Shown: positions 38,391 to 50,371, counted from the first letter of the stretch. The stretch is DNA of 64,000 nucleotides from Gerris lacustris (GCA_951217055.1 OX578278.1:43351574-43415573), one strand, 5' to 3'. The notes: a model not told the origin generated them from the sequence alone. Translations and numbers: made by a program.

Positions 38391-39916
38391 AATTTAAATC
38401 AAATTATAATTATTACTAACACTGGGAGACAGGCAGAGAAAAATAGACTCCAGCGCCGGGACTTGAACCACGGGCCTCTACATTTCCAGTGTAGCGCTCT
38501 TTCCAACTAAGCTACGCAGGAGAATGATTTTTCTCTGCCGTAACCGATAACTATTCCCGAATCCAAGCTTTCAATATTTCTACAAGTTTATATAGCAAGT
38601 CAATATTTCTGACATTAGAACTAGACCGAGAATTAGGTATTTAGGTAGTGATCAATTATCGAATCTACAGTATTGGTCTGACGAAAAAAGTCTTAAAAAC
38701 TAAATTAAACATAGATGAATTTTATTAATTACCTACTTGTTCCGGAGTATGTTTAAAAATATTATCAATATTGTTATTAATATCCAAATGATGATGATTT
38801 GTTCAATATGTTATAGACATATTGAGGATTACTGGCATTTGCTAACCGTAACATTAACGTCTTAAACGTAGGTTTTAAAGCAGCTTTCATAAAGACAGTG
38901 GCTTTAAATGTTAAGTCCGATGTTCGCGTAACGTGGTGGTGGAGTTAAAGCAACGACAAACTGGGATTTCGACTGTTTGGCCTGTTTTCATTTCTGTGCT
39001 ATAAACTTTTGCATTATCTCTAGAGGCTTTACTTTCTCTTTTGTTCGATTCTCTCGAGCTGTAAACAATAAGATTAGGAGAGTCTAATATTAGACCTATT
39101 GCGTAATTATATAGCAGCTTGGTGGGCTGTTATTTGAAGGAACTTTAATTAGGCGTCACTTTACTATGGGAGCAGATTGTTGGACTTTTGTCAGGTCACA
39201 GTTTGATTTTGCTTGGAGCTTTCCAACTCTGAAGAGTGGGGATCCTGGCAAATCCCTTCAAACTCTAGGATTAAATCGCTCGGCCAAATCGCTTAAATAT
39301 TTACAAAGGATACTTACTTCTGTCTACTCCAAACTATGCCTAACAGCTTAGCCTATTTCTCTTGTTGACTTGATAAATTATTCATTTCATTTCTTGATTT
39401 ATCTTCAATTTAACTTTTCCACGTCATGTCTATAAATTCGTTTTATCTAAAACTTCATTTCTAGTTCATATTCTTATTTCTTGGTAAAGTTAAACATTTG
39501 ATGCCTTGGAATTTATCTTAAACTTTTTATTTAAATCTTTGAGCTTACCTTTTCCTTGCTTCATTTCTGAAGTGTGAAATTAGATGCAAAAATTACATTT
39601 TCCGTCTGAAAATTTTATAAATTTCATTTTTTTCCCAGTGTTATTTTTAAGTAAAATGTTACTAAGTTAAATTTTGTTGAATTTATTGAGATATTTTTCT
39701 CTTTTTCAAATTATCTTAAATAAACATCTAGAGTTATTTATTATTTATTTTATTTTTTCATTATGGTAAGTAGAATTACAAGACTTAAAAGCAGAATAAC
39801 TATTCTGTTCGATAAATCTCAAGAATTTTTATTTTAACCTAAAACTCCAGCGCAGGGTGTCTATTTTTCTCTGTCTGTTTCCCGTAATTAATAATAAGTA
39901 TAATTTGATTTAAATT
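38391..39916. mobile_element. 1.5-kb segment bounded by ~66-bp inverted repeats
   Basis: Left 38,391-38,456 (AATTTAAATCAAATTATAAT...GCAGAGAAAAATAGAC...CCAGCGC) is matched inverted by right 39,843-39,916 (GCGC..GGTGTCTATTTTTCTCTG...ATAATTTGATTTAAATT). The inside has no recognised protein; a 61-codon frame at 39,166-39,351 has no family resemblance. It could be a TIR element or two inverted copies of one repeat. Confidence 0.55.
38448..38521 (-). tRNA. tRNA-like sequence (pseudo-tRNA or SINE head), anticodon-position GGA
   Basis: On the minus strand 74 bases fold as a cloverleaf. The acceptor TCCTGCG pairs with CGCTGGA at six of seven positions. The D-arm is GCTT...GAGC, the anticodon stem CTACA/TGTAG has loop CTGGAAA (GGA in the anticodon position, T33 kept), and a 5-base variable loop and a TTCAAGT T-loop follow. 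The T-stem has two mismatches. GGA would mean serine, but the long variable arm of serine tRNAs is missing, so a functional tRNA-Ser is unlikely. A 13-bp perfect inverted repeat (GGCAGAGAAAAAT / ATTTTTCTCTGCC) flanks it. Best read as a tRNA-derived repeat. Confidence 0.5.
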
Positions 39917-42095
39917 AAAATTTAATCTTTCCGTAGTATGAATACTACCAAAATCGTAAAATATTAATTTCTTCCATTTATTTAACAGCCTTCATGATTT
40001 CCCTTAAAAATGAGTCAACCCCTTGTTATTGAGTGATGTTATTTGGGGGTACCATATATTTTTCCTGTGTTTGGGATACATAATATAATTGCGAAGTTTC
40101 AAATTTTTCTGTTTGATACTTATGAAAATATAGGTGCATTTACGACTTTCAGAGAGACAGACAACGTAGACTATTATTAGTGTCTTCTGTTTTGCCTACG
40201 ATCCCCTAAAAATATGTTGTTTTTACGTTTTTATACATAATATGATTTTTACATACATATACTCGTATACTATGTGTATTTGAATATTTTTAAATGAACT
40301 ACTTTTAGTCCTTCGAGATTGTTATAAAAAAAACCCGGTGGACATCTGTCGTGTAAAATGAAGATGGAAAAATAGCATAACACAATAACCTTAAGTCTGC
40401 ATTTAACATGTTTAATCCTTTTTTGGCTCTGACTAGAGTTAAAGGTTAAACCCTTTTTTCCTAAGCTGTAAAACGTGATCCATTATCAAAATTGTTTCTT
40501 TTAAACATTGATCTTTGAGGTTACGAAAGCGTAAAAACAAAAATAGCGTTTATGATGGGATCTAATATATTGTTACCTTGGTATGCAGCTACGCTCACTT
40601 TTGTGTTCTCATCAACTGCCAGAGTTGTCATATTATCTCCGTGGGTTTTGTTTAGTTTTTTATTCTTCTAAAAAGCTTAAACAAAAAAATAAGTTGAAGC
40701 TTGTCAGTTTGCATATGATATTAACATTACAGACTTTTTCAAAACTGCTTGTCTCTTGTGTTATTCCTGTAGCCCAAAAAAGTTACATTTTGTGCACGTC
40801 CTTCATCATCTTTTTAGAAAGAGGGTTTGAACCCTCTTTCTGCATAACATTTTTGGATAAAACATGGTTTATTCGACCGTTAATTGACCTTACTTTTCTC
40901 CTTTATAAGACTACATGGTTTTATCAGCTGACACAATAATTTAATAACTGATTGTATTTTCTTTAGTTGTGCATTATTTTATATTATAGAAAATGATTGT
41001 ATTTTGTAGACGAATTTGTTTTTCAGGTCGTTATTTCAAGTTAAGTTTTTCACTTTGTTCTCACTATCGGTGTATTTAAACAATAAAGAAAGACATTCGA
41101 GTAAGTAATAATTCTCTCAATATGGGTTCTTTTCTTGAATTTAGCAGTTATATTTGAGTCAAAAACGAACATTTACTTTCTATTTATAGTTTTTGATTTT
41201 CTCATCTTACTAAATTTATATTTAATAGAAACCTCCTTAATGTATTTAATTTGAAATATTTAATGCTCAAATTAAAATGAAGGAATCAGAATTGAGACCC
41301 ATCTAGTATTTGTCCCTTGATTAGTGTACATAACGTATATGAACTGGATTGTCTTGGAATTTTACAACGTTATAGAACCGAATTGAGTAACAATGTGATG
41401 TCAAATTTGTTCTTAATTATTTATTGTCATCATTAATATTTGCAAAGTCACCTCGGATGCATTTGAATGTACCAATTTAGTATTATACATATTTTAGGGA
41501 CCTCTTTCCCATTTAGCTTTTGGGTATACTGTCTATATAAGAAGTCTGTATTAGAAGTATATCTTGCTTCCAAACGTTTGTGCTCTCTATTATTAAGTAT
41601 TGCATATAGTGGATTATTTTCATTGTCGTAAATCATGTATAGTTATTGAATTTACTATTGTCGCAACTCCTTTGAACCAACGAATTTTTCCCCTGATAGC
41701 GTAATTTATTGTTTAACCATAAAGTTTTTTTTAGGTTTTAATTTAAAGAAAGTCTAGATATAGATATTTGAATTGATAAGGAAAAGCTTTTGTTATTTTT
41801 TGATAAACTAGAAGAAGAATGAGTCTAAATTTGTATTGAGTGTGATTGATTTATTTGAACCAGAAATAAATAAATCACTCTATGTTGTTACATCAACCTA
41901 GTTTTGTTCCAAGTTTTTCAGATCTTGATAAATTCTTCACTTCCGATTCCTGCTTTAACACTCTGCCACTCTTTGACTTTCTGTCCCTTCAATATCAATC
42001 CTAGTTGTGCAAAATCTTTTCAATTTATTCAAAGTTAATCTTATTTTATTTTTCCATCGTGATTTTGTATCCATTTAATCCTGGGTGTAGTTTTA
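39917..42095. other. AT-rich non-coding DNA with one uncertain retroelement-like frame
   Basis: Nothing certain. The minus frame at 41,448-41,636 (62 codons, containing RLEARYTSNTDFLYRQYTQK) vaguely recalls the pre-reverse-transcriptase segment of BEL/Pao elements, but it is too short to assign. The 118-codon plus frame at 40,583-40,939 resembles nothing I know. Confidence 0.35.
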
Positions 42096-42124
42096 TATAT
42101 ATATATATATAAATATATTATATA

Positions 42125-42211
<87 letters not shown>
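42096..42211. repeat. (TA)n microsatellite block
   Basis: TA repeats with one break (AAATATATTATATAGCTT, near 42,111-42,128), followed by a T tract at about 42,246-42,260. Confidence 0.9.
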
Positions 42212-42217
<6 letters not shown>

Positions 42218-42488
42218 TCAGTAATTTTTGTTTTAAGAGTAATGTTTTTTTTTTTTTTTTTGTTTTTTTGATATATTATATTGAAGGTAATAGTAAAATG
42301 TGATATTTAAGTATACTTATTTCCATGTAGTATGATACTCTTGATATTTAGTTTTTGCTTCTTCCATGCGTCAAACAGTTATTACATTATTTTTTTTTCT
42401 GTAAATCTATCAAAATCGATTTTTAATCAGAAAAATGTTTCACTACATGTGCCATTTTGGGCTGTTTAGCCATCCGACGTCCAACAAA

Positions 42489-43070
42489 TAGTCCACAGGC
42501 CACCATAAGAAGTGAGTCGCTGATTGATAAAGTTTTCTTACCTTATGGAATCGCTTATTTATGCCTTGTCCACCGATGAATTGGGTATATGGCAACTAGG
42601 TGCTGGGCCATTTATTTTTTGTTGACATACCAAACTTGCCCTTCTGCGGGAACATTGAAAAGAGATAGATAAAGTTTTGATTTTCACAGGATCGTTTAAT
42701 TAAATTATTTCAAAAATAGTGGTAAAGGTGGCCACCGATACGAGTGGGCCGTTTTCTTTTCAACGTCCCCGCAGAGCGATATGTTTGGGGCGGTGGCCAC
42801 CCCAAACGGCCCACTCTTATCGGTGGCCACGTGTGCCACTGTTTTTTAAACAATTTAATTAAACGATCCTATGAAAATCAAAACTTTATCTATCTCTTTT
42901 CAATGTTCCCGCAGAATGGCAAGTTTGGCATGTCAACAAAAAAGAAATGGCTCAGCGCCCAGTTGCCATATACCCAATTCATCGGTGGACAAGGCATAAA
43001 TAATAAGATTCCATAAGGTAAGAAAACTTTATCAATCAGCGACTCACTTCTTATGGTGGCCTGTGGACTA
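42489..43070. mobile_element. Foldback element, ~580 bp, almost entirely palindromic
   Basis: The sequence folds on itself around 42,780. The outer ends TAGTCCACAGGCCACC and GGTGGCCTGTGGACTA match. Inside, GATTTTCACAGGATCGTTTA pairs with TAAACGATCCTATGAAAATC, and GGCCACCGATACGAGTGGGC with GCCCACTCTTATCGGTGGCC. The arms differ by substitutions and small indels. A TA at each edge could be the target duplication (Tc1/mariner-type MITE). No coding frame. Confidence 0.8.
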
Positions 43071-43074
43071 AAAG

Positions 43075-43528
43075 TTTAGCGCAAATATGGCGTGGTTAAC
43101 CTAGTATATGTTTGTCATGTGACACCTAATTTATTTGGTTACCTTCTGTGCTTCGAGGCCAGTTTGTGGGTATCCTTTTTCCATCTTATTCAGTGGCACA
43201 TTCTTATTCTGTGGTGTCAATTTCTTCGTTTAATGTCAGGCTTATGATTTTGCATAAATTAATGTTGGGTTTGGGTATGTTTGCTTGGAGTAAAAAACAT
43301 CCATGTCTTGCTAAAACGTTTGCTGCCTCATTTTCCAGGACGTGTCTTAACACAAAATAGAGAACAAAGTCTGGCCCCATTTGTGACTGCAGTAGATATT
43401 TACTTTTTCTATATGTATTGCCTACATGAGGAAGTGAAAATGATATAATCACTTCTCCTCGTGCTTGGTTCCGATAATAATGGTCTTTTCATTTTACAAC
43501 TATTTAATTGATTAAGTTAACCATGTTA
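43075..43528. other. Unassigned sequence
   Basis: Both strands carry a short frame (plus 70 codons, minus 82 codons) without family resemblance. No repeat was recognised. Confidence 0.35.
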
Positions 43529-43529
43529 A

Positions 43530-44119
43530 AATAGTCTGCCAATTAGAGTGGCACATAGCTTCCTCGCGTCATATTTTGTTTAAATTAATTATTTTATGCT
43601 TTTACAACCTAGGTGCTATTGTCTAATTTATTCAATTTCCCACCCGTTATGTAAACCTGTCAAAATTGTTTTTATCTTTCACATGAATTAAAGTATCAAT
43701 TTAGCAAAATATAAAGAGTAGACGGTTGAAATTAATCTGGGGCTCTCTCGAGGCTGCTTTCGACAAACCATAAAAATTGCATAATAATCAGTGGAGTACT
43801 TTTGAAGCTATAGGTGTAAATAAATGTCTGTTAGTGCACATGTGGAAGAGAAACAAATGGGCGCTGAAGGTTGAATTTTATGTAGGACCAACAATGGGCT
43901 AATTGTGACCTATCATCCAATTTTCAATAAAATCGGACGAGTAGTTTTTAAGATATGTTGGTTCGAGAAAATTGAACGACAGACAGACAAGGAACCAAAT
44001 ATGTTCCCTGATGTCTGAAACGGATTTCTGTCATGGAATTTTTGAAATCGGAGACCTAAAATTTTTTCGTTCTTCAGAACGATCAGATGGCTTCTGTTAC
44101 CTTCGGTAAGCTCGGAAGC
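43530..44119 (+). mobile_element. Family A copy, most complete
   Basis: It starts ATAGTCTGCCAATTAGAGTG with CTTCCTCGCGTCAT, passes ATTGTCTAATTT...CTGTCAAAATTGTTTT and ATGAATTAAAGTATCAATTT, and has the words GGAAGAGAAACAAATG, ACCAACAATGGGCTAATTG and AAAATCGGACGAGTAGTTTT. It ends with the two hairpins (CGTTCTTCAGAACG; GCTTCTG...GGAAGC). A 600-bp non-coding unit with defined ends. Confidence 0.8.
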
Positions 44120-44129
44120 AAAAATATAT

Positions 44130-44790
44130 TATTTTAGTTTAAAAATATATAAAAATTCGATCATGAATAATAATTTCTTTCTCTTTACGAAAACATCGGT
44201 ATTATATTTTAAAATACTGTATAATATACTACAGCAAAGATGTCTTTAATGTTAAATATTAATAATTCAGCGAAGGAATAAAATAAAAAGAGTTGCAGTT
44301 CTAAATCTACAGAGTTAAGAGAACTAGGGTTTGAAATGGAGTATTTATAATGGTCTCAAACATTCAAACTGCCGCTGACTTTCTCTCATGAATTATTTAA
44401 TATTCTTTTTACCGGCTATTAACCTCCTGTATTGAAATGAGAATTCTTTGTGCATTTCCCCCATGTTTTCTATTCTCATTGAGTTTCAACTCAATGGAAC
44501 CAAAGTTCAATTTTGTGGCTTGCTTTCCCATGTTTTTATTACTTCTTTTATTCTGGTATAATATATCTCTTCTTTGATACTGAATTTCTCTTTTAGTATA
44601 ATGCTAAAATATTACATTACGAATCTTCTTTTGTCATACGTTTTTATTTCGTGGGGCTTTACACTTGAATCGTAAAATCGTTGTTTCAGCAAATTCCGTT
44701 TAAGATTATGGTTTTGGACATTTTTATTAGATATACACTTTTTTTTAATAATGCAAATATGAAATAACATAACCTAATTAGTACGTGTGT
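44130..44790. other. AT-rich non-coding DNA
   Basis: Nothing recognised. Confidence 0.4.
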
Positions 44791-44794
44791 ATCA

Positions 44795-44880
44795 AATAAA
44801 CTGTGTTTATTTATCAAAGCAGCTTTTGGTCTTTATAAGGCCATCATCAGTAGTGTCTATTAACAAACAATAAGCGTTAA
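44795..44880 (-). mobile_element. Penelope-like element 3'-end fragment
   Basis: On the minus strand it reads ACTACTGATGATGGCCTTAT, then AAGACCAAAAGCTGCTTTGA and TAAATAAACACAG. The 'gatgatggc ... aaagct ... ataaataaa' layout is the typical 3' terminal region of Penelope-like elements. No coding part is attached. Confidence 0.6.
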
Positions 44881-45015
44881 AACTATTAACATGTAAAAAA
44901 TACTGATACAATAAAGAATCGAATGAAAGCTTACAAATAAAATTAATACAATAAGTATATTATTATAATAGATAAGACAAGACATAAAATTATACTTTTA
45001 TACTTTATAATATTA

Positions 45016-45050
45016 CTAGCTGAATACCCGTGCTTCGCTACGGGGTGTTT
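45016..45050. repeat. Short retroelement-like terminal word
   Basis: CTAGCTGAATACCCGTGCTT followed by CGCTACGGG is a sequence I know from many arthropod dispersed repeats. Only this stub is recognisable. Confidence 0.45.
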
Positions 45051-45263
45051 TATTTTCAATTTAATGGATTTATAAACTACCATCAAGTAACATTTAAATT
45101 ATTTTACAAAGCGAGAATATCTAGATTCTATCCCTCCCTCTTATTTCTATACCCCCTCCCCTTTGATAAGATAATTTGCTAATATCCCAAATTACTAATT
45201 CATTCCGACTAAATTTAAAAAAGGAAAAGCAGTGGTATTTTCCTTCTGTACCCTAGAAACCGT

Positions 45264-45433
45264 ATTTATTATTTAAATCTAACAATCGTAGATAAAGTAC
45301 GGTACGCAACTCGTGGGAAAACGGCATTTTGCATTGCTCGTGTTGTTTTACTACCCTCGCTGTCGCTCGGGTGCAAACTCCACACTCGCATGCAAAATGC
45401 TACTTTCCCCACACTCGACGCGTAATGTACTAT
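45264..45433. repeat. Family F copy 2
   Basis: Same ordered words as copy 1 at 36,671-36,837, with a few substitutions. The same ~15-bp flank TTTATTATTTAAATC belongs to the unit, so the element starts before the GC-rich part. Confidence 0.75.
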
Positions 45434-45531
45434 TTTTTATCACCTAAATCAGAATAACTTCAAGGGAGCTGCAGCAAATTCCTTAACTTGATTTCTTCAA
45501 AGTTTCTTTATTTTTAATAGTTATTAATAGT

Positions 45532-45910
45532 TAGCTTACCGGAGGTAACGGAAGCATCGTGTTCACTTTTGGGAACGAAAACATTTTATGTCTCCGAATT
45601 TAAAAATTCCAAGACAGAAATCCGTTTGAGACATCAGGGAACATATTTGGTCTCGTGTCTGTCTGTCTGTCGGTCTGTGTGTCCGCGTCACCCTGAAACG
45701 TGTGACCATAACTTGAGTAAAAGTAGACCGATTTTGATGAAATTTGGTATACATGCTCATTTTATAAATGCCCAGGACGAGTTAGTTGGAAAACGTTATC
45801 TGCCCAAGCGTTAACGTGAACTTCAAATTTAAAATTTGAATTTTAGGTCGGGAAAAAATCTGACTTCATCTATTCAATGAGACAAACATTTTTTTCAAGT
45901 TTTAAAGTTA
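45532..45910 (-). repeat. Family A hairpin end joined to family C body
   Basis: On the plus strand it reads TTACCGGAGGTAACGGAAGC and GGGAACGAAAAC, then the inverted family A words (TTCCAAGACAGAAATCCGTT; TGTCTGTCTGTCGG). It then passes into the family C body (GACCGATTTTGATGAAATTT, GCCCAGGACGAG, TTCATCTATTCAATGAGACA). The same junction recurs at 52.26-52.70 kb, so this hybrid is a real repeat type. Confidence 0.7.
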
Positions 45911-46079
45911 AAAAGTCGATATTTTCTAGATGGCCGCATATGTCAAAAAAAAAAAAAATTTAGTCAAAATGTCTTATAAAGAGGTATAATTATTTGCAAA
46001 TTTCAGCACAATTAGAAAATATTTGCTGACTTAGCTAAATGAGTTAATAACATTATAAATTTATAATTTTCCGGGTGGC

Positions 46080-46345
46080 ACAACTACTCGTAAAGACTGA
46101 TTTTTGTGCTAAGTTTCACTTCTCGGTACTTCTTTAGATTGTTACTCCCCTACACATGAATTTATATCAATTAAGACAAAGAGATGTTTAGTCCAATATA
46201 CTTTTGGACAGAGGAATATCACACTTCTGTTTTTATAAGGGGAGTAACAGTCTAAAGAAGAACATTCCGTACACCTTCTTTACATTGTTACTCCCCTCTG
46301 TTTTTTTTTATAAGGGGTGTAACCATTTAAATCTAAAGATGTTCT
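46080..46345. repeat. Alternating inverted repeats (TTGTTACTCCCCT module)
   Basis: TTCTTTAGATTGTTACTCCC (46,131) is followed by the inverted AAGGGGAGTAACAGTCTAAAGA (46,238), then again by the direct CTTCTTTACATTGTTACTCC and an inverted AAGGGGTGTAAC. The segment can form two alternative hairpins. Confidence 0.7.
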
Positions 46346-46349
46346 CACT

Positions 46350-49300
46350 TCTCTAGCTTAAAAACTGTGTGAGTTATGCGTGACAAAGACTGACAGACAT
46401 CCAGCTAAAAACTACTTAAATGATCTTATAAACTCCTAAAACGGATAATTCCGTTTAAATCTCGGTTTCGGATTTATTTGGTGAAAACATTGCTTTTCCT
46501 TTATATATAATATACATTCGGAGAAGGAGAGGAAAATTAAAAGTGGTTAAGGATGTTAAAAGATAATTATAAAATAATTCGCAAATAAATTAAAAGAAAT
46601 ACTCTATAAATCTCACTTTGACAACAAAAAATTATTTTAACCCTGAGAAAAGAAAATACCGCAAGACGCTGTGAAGCGGGTCTATTGTAGGACCAAATGT
46701 TTGTTGGAATGTAAGCTAAGTTAAATAAATGAGGGAAATGTCATCTTAACATTTTATATTATTTTCTTAATCTGTTTCCATCTTTGTAATTTTCGTTAAA
46801 ACTAATAGTTTGTAATTTAATTATTTATTTATTAAGTCGACACGTAAGGATTTAGGTAATTGAAAAGATCTCAGAAAACGGCGACAAGAATGAGCCAGAG
46901 GACTATAATATGAAATATAATAATGTTAAAAATTATTGCTATATTTTTTCAGGGAGAATTTCAGCTGTTGGGTCCGATTTCTTCAACCATATTAGAGACC
47001 TAAATTGTCTGTAATGGATGTAATTGGCCTACAAAGCATCCCCCCTCCCTTTGTGCAGAATTTTTTGCACTCGCCAATAATGAAAATATAATTTGTCACA
47101 ATATTTAGATAAAGACCCAAATAATTCAACATAAAAAAGAAATTACGTAATTCATAACGTTTCTGTTATACATTAAATTCGGCATATTCTTTATATGTTT
47201 GTCTTTAAAACTTTTTCAACAAAAACATTTATATTTTTAAATTTTTTTGTTTGGATCTTACTACAACCTCGTTTTTTATATTTACTCTTCTTTTTATTTT
47301 TCATATTTATTCTTATTTTACTTTCATCGCTGTTCGTCTGTAGCATTAATCTAATGTCTGCTTTATTTTGCCCTCAACAAATAATGAAAAATAAATTACA
47401 TTCAACTTTGATGTTAGGGGAGGTAAATATATTTTCTTTCTCTTCAAACCTGCAATTCTGGTTTAAGTTTTTTTTATCTCATTTCACGATTTTTTTTTTA
47501 ATGTTTGGGGACTAAATAATCTATATTGCTTTTGTATATTTATTAGGTGTTCACCCTTAATTGTTGTTAAACCGTAACGTTATCTTTTATGATGTGTTTT
47601 TGGAATTAATTCTTTATATAGAAGACAGTATATAAATAGGACACCCCAACCAGTATATAAAACATTGCCCATTCGTTTTAATATTATGTAGCAAATAGAT
47701 TAGCGTTATTTTTTTATTTAATTTTATTAGAATTTCTTATATCAATATTATTCTTTGATAGTTATTATTATCTCTGAATTAAGTTTGCTGTAGGTATATT
47801 AAAGTGAAGGTGCTAATGAAAAGGTACTGCCTGGGGTGGTTCTGTTAGGTTATGAACTATTTTAAAGTTTGGCCACGCGTCAAGCTTTAAACTGCTGCCT
47901 CCTACAGCTCTGCTTGCCTTGAATTCTCAACTAGTCCTCTTAAGAACAAATTAAGTTTACATTGTGTCGAATCTACCCCCTCCCCGTACAAATCCAAACC
48001 TCTAACAGTTGGATAAATCAAGCTTTTTTCATAAGGAAACATTTTTAAAAGCACTAAAGAAAACTAAATGATACAAATAAACGATAACTTATACATTTTT
48101 AAAAAAAATGATTTTTAAGAAGCGGATCCCTTTGTTTTGATGTATTAATAAATACAGGTTAAATAATTTCAAGATAAAAATAACTTTTTATATACTACGT
48201 TTTTAAATTTTCTGTTGAATCGTATGTAATGTTGATAATAGAATTGTTATTGCTATATAGTATATAATGTTAGTGAAAAAAAAATAGTTCCAAATTTATT
48301 TTCTTCACATAAATGACAACCATTTATTGAGTGCTGATCTTAAACCTATAAAAGGACCATACAACCTATAAAATCACCAAATCTAAAGTGTGCTATCAAT
48401 ATATTTGAAATAATATAAATATTATAATCGATATTTCCTGTTTTGCTGTCATTCAATGTTTATCAAGAAGAAGATTGCGCAAATATGGGACATGGAAAAA
48501 CAAATAAAATAACTTGCGGATTTTTTCCGAACTAACTTTCCGTACAGCAAAATTTGCTGAAAACCAATTAAATTCCTCTGAAAGATGGCTGAAAGTATTA
48601 AAATAATGCATTGCCATCGTGTTCTGAGCTATGCTTAAAGTTGCAAAAATCTAGTTATTCGGGAAGTTAGTTAGAAATCGATTGCTAAATTTGTAACGGA
48701 CAAAGAAACAAAGAAACAAGAAAGCAAGCTAATAACAAAAAAACGTAGTAAAATATGTACGCCTCATTAAACAGTTAGTTCCTCTTTAACGCGTAACCAT
48801 AACCATCTCTCCTCACATTCTTTTTATTTTTAAAGTTTAAAATATAAACTTATCCTTTGGACCATTTAAACACTAAACTGAATGTTATTAGATTTATTAT
48901 TATTCATTTAGGGCTAACAGGATTAGACGATGGTGGTTATTAATAAACATTTGTATAAAGGCGCCATGTCTCCTGGTCATGTGTGAGACTAAAGGTTGGA
49001 TTATGAATTCAATCAATCAACCTATGAATATTAATTACTTTATTTCATTTAGGGCGGTTTGGTGGACAACGGATAAAAAATATGTCTGACGTTTATTCGG
49101 TTATCATGATGTAAAACATAGGACTTTTTTTCCATATTTTCTCTTCATATTCAACTTGGGAGCTTAAAAATATTAGATATCTTAATATTATTTATGTTTA
49201 CTATAGTGGGCTTTCTTATTTGTTAAAAAGTTTCTACAACATAAATAGGTTATGAAAAATAAAAAAATCGGTCCGAGACAACTCAGACAAACTTTCTCAG

Positions 49301-49385
49301 ATACGAGTTTATAATTACTTTGCCGAGAATTTCCATTTATTAGTTTTAAAATGTACATTTAAATATTATTGAACATTTCATCAAA
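46350..49385. other. AT-rich non-coding DNA
   Basis: No gene recognised. The longest frame (47,195-47,515, 106 codons) is a Phe/Leu-rich product of T-rich DNA. A slightly GC-richer part at 47,830-47,950 is without structure. Confidence 0.4.
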
Positions 49386-49389
49386 ATAT

Positions 49390-49872
49390 ATCATAAAAAT
49401 AACTTCTCCTGGGCGGGGAATCGAACCCGGGCTCTCTCCGTCCGCGTTTTAAGCTAATTTCTCAGGAACTAGATTTTTCCTAGGAAAACGGCTTATATCG
49501 TTGGATTCGTATTTCAATGGACTACATTTTAGAATTTTTTAATCAAAATCGTCGGAACCGTTTTCGAGAAATAATTTTTTTTCACGTTTTTTCAGAGTTT
49601 TTGGGGGATAGCACCCCCAAATTTAGAGCTAAAATTCATTTCTCGATTTCGCCCCGGGGTATGATTTTTCTGAACATGTATGCCAAATTTCGTCAAAATC
49701 GGCCCAGTAGTTTAGGCTCCAGGCGTCTGCACAGACGACAGACGACAGACAGACAGACATTTTTTAAAAACCACTTTTTTGGACTCAGGGGACCTCAAAA
49801 CGTGTAAATCCATCAAAATCTCAAAATCGAATTTTCACGCCATCACAATACTTTCTCTTTATATGAGAAAGT
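49390..49872. repeat. Family B dispersed repeat, copy 2
   Basis: It opens with AACTTCTCCTGGGCGGGGAA followed by TCGAACCCGGGC, a tRNA T-arm-like sequence on the minus strand. It shares the whole ~0.45-kb body with 6,262-6,700, including CTCAGGAACTAGATTTTTCC, CATTTCTCGATTTCG, a GACAGACAGACAGACA stretch and the closing TTTCTC..TATATGAGAAAG inverted repeat. The chance frame through it (96 codons) is not a gene. Confidence 0.75.
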
Positions 49873-49885
49873 AAAAAATGAATAA

Positions 49886-50371
49886 ATCCTCTGCCAAGTA
49901 GTGTGGCATATAGCTTCCTCGCAGCCCATTATAGGATAGTCAAATGAAAATTGAAAGTCTGCTTCTTGGACGATTCAATTCTTAGCGGACACCAATTTAA
50001 TATTAATCGTTTGTAGTCGGTTAAAATTAATATGGGACCATCTGTGGGCAACTTTTCACAATCTGTCAACATTTATTTACGAAATTTTAATGATATGGGT
50101 GTTAACAGTAAAATTTTTTGTACGCATTAAGAAGAAAAACCAATATGCGCATGTCGCTGAAATTAACGTGGGACCAAAAATGGGCTAATTATGATCTACT
50201 ATCCAAATTTCAGTAGTTTCTTAGATATAGTGGTCGACAGACCGACAGACAGACATGAGACTAAAAATCATCTCTTATTTCTGTCCAAGAGTTTTTTGAT
50301 ATTGGATGCAAAATAATTCCGTTCTTCAGAACGATCACGATACTTCCGTCGCCTTCGGTAAGATCGGAAGC
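49886..50371 (+). mobile_element. Family A copy
   Basis: It starts CTGCCAAGTAGTGTGGCATA with CTTCCTCGCAGCCC and ends with CGTTCTTCAGAACG and CTTCCGTCGCCTTCGGTAAG..CGGAAG. The body is more diverged, but order and length match the copy at 43.5 kb. The outer stem of the last hairpin is kept although its inside has changed. Confidence 0.7.

Noticed and set aside
40583..40939. 118-codon plus frame
   Set aside because: Composition is typical of translated AT-rich non-coding DNA; no motif or recognised homology.
41448..41636. Possible BEL/Pao-like peptide
   Set aside because: Resemblance is limited to a few residues; no reverse transcriptase or LTR nearby.
47195..47515. 106-codon Phe/Leu-rich frame that looks like a membrane protein
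   Set aside because: Hydrophobicity follows from T-rich DNA. There is no family match, no context and no conserved segment.
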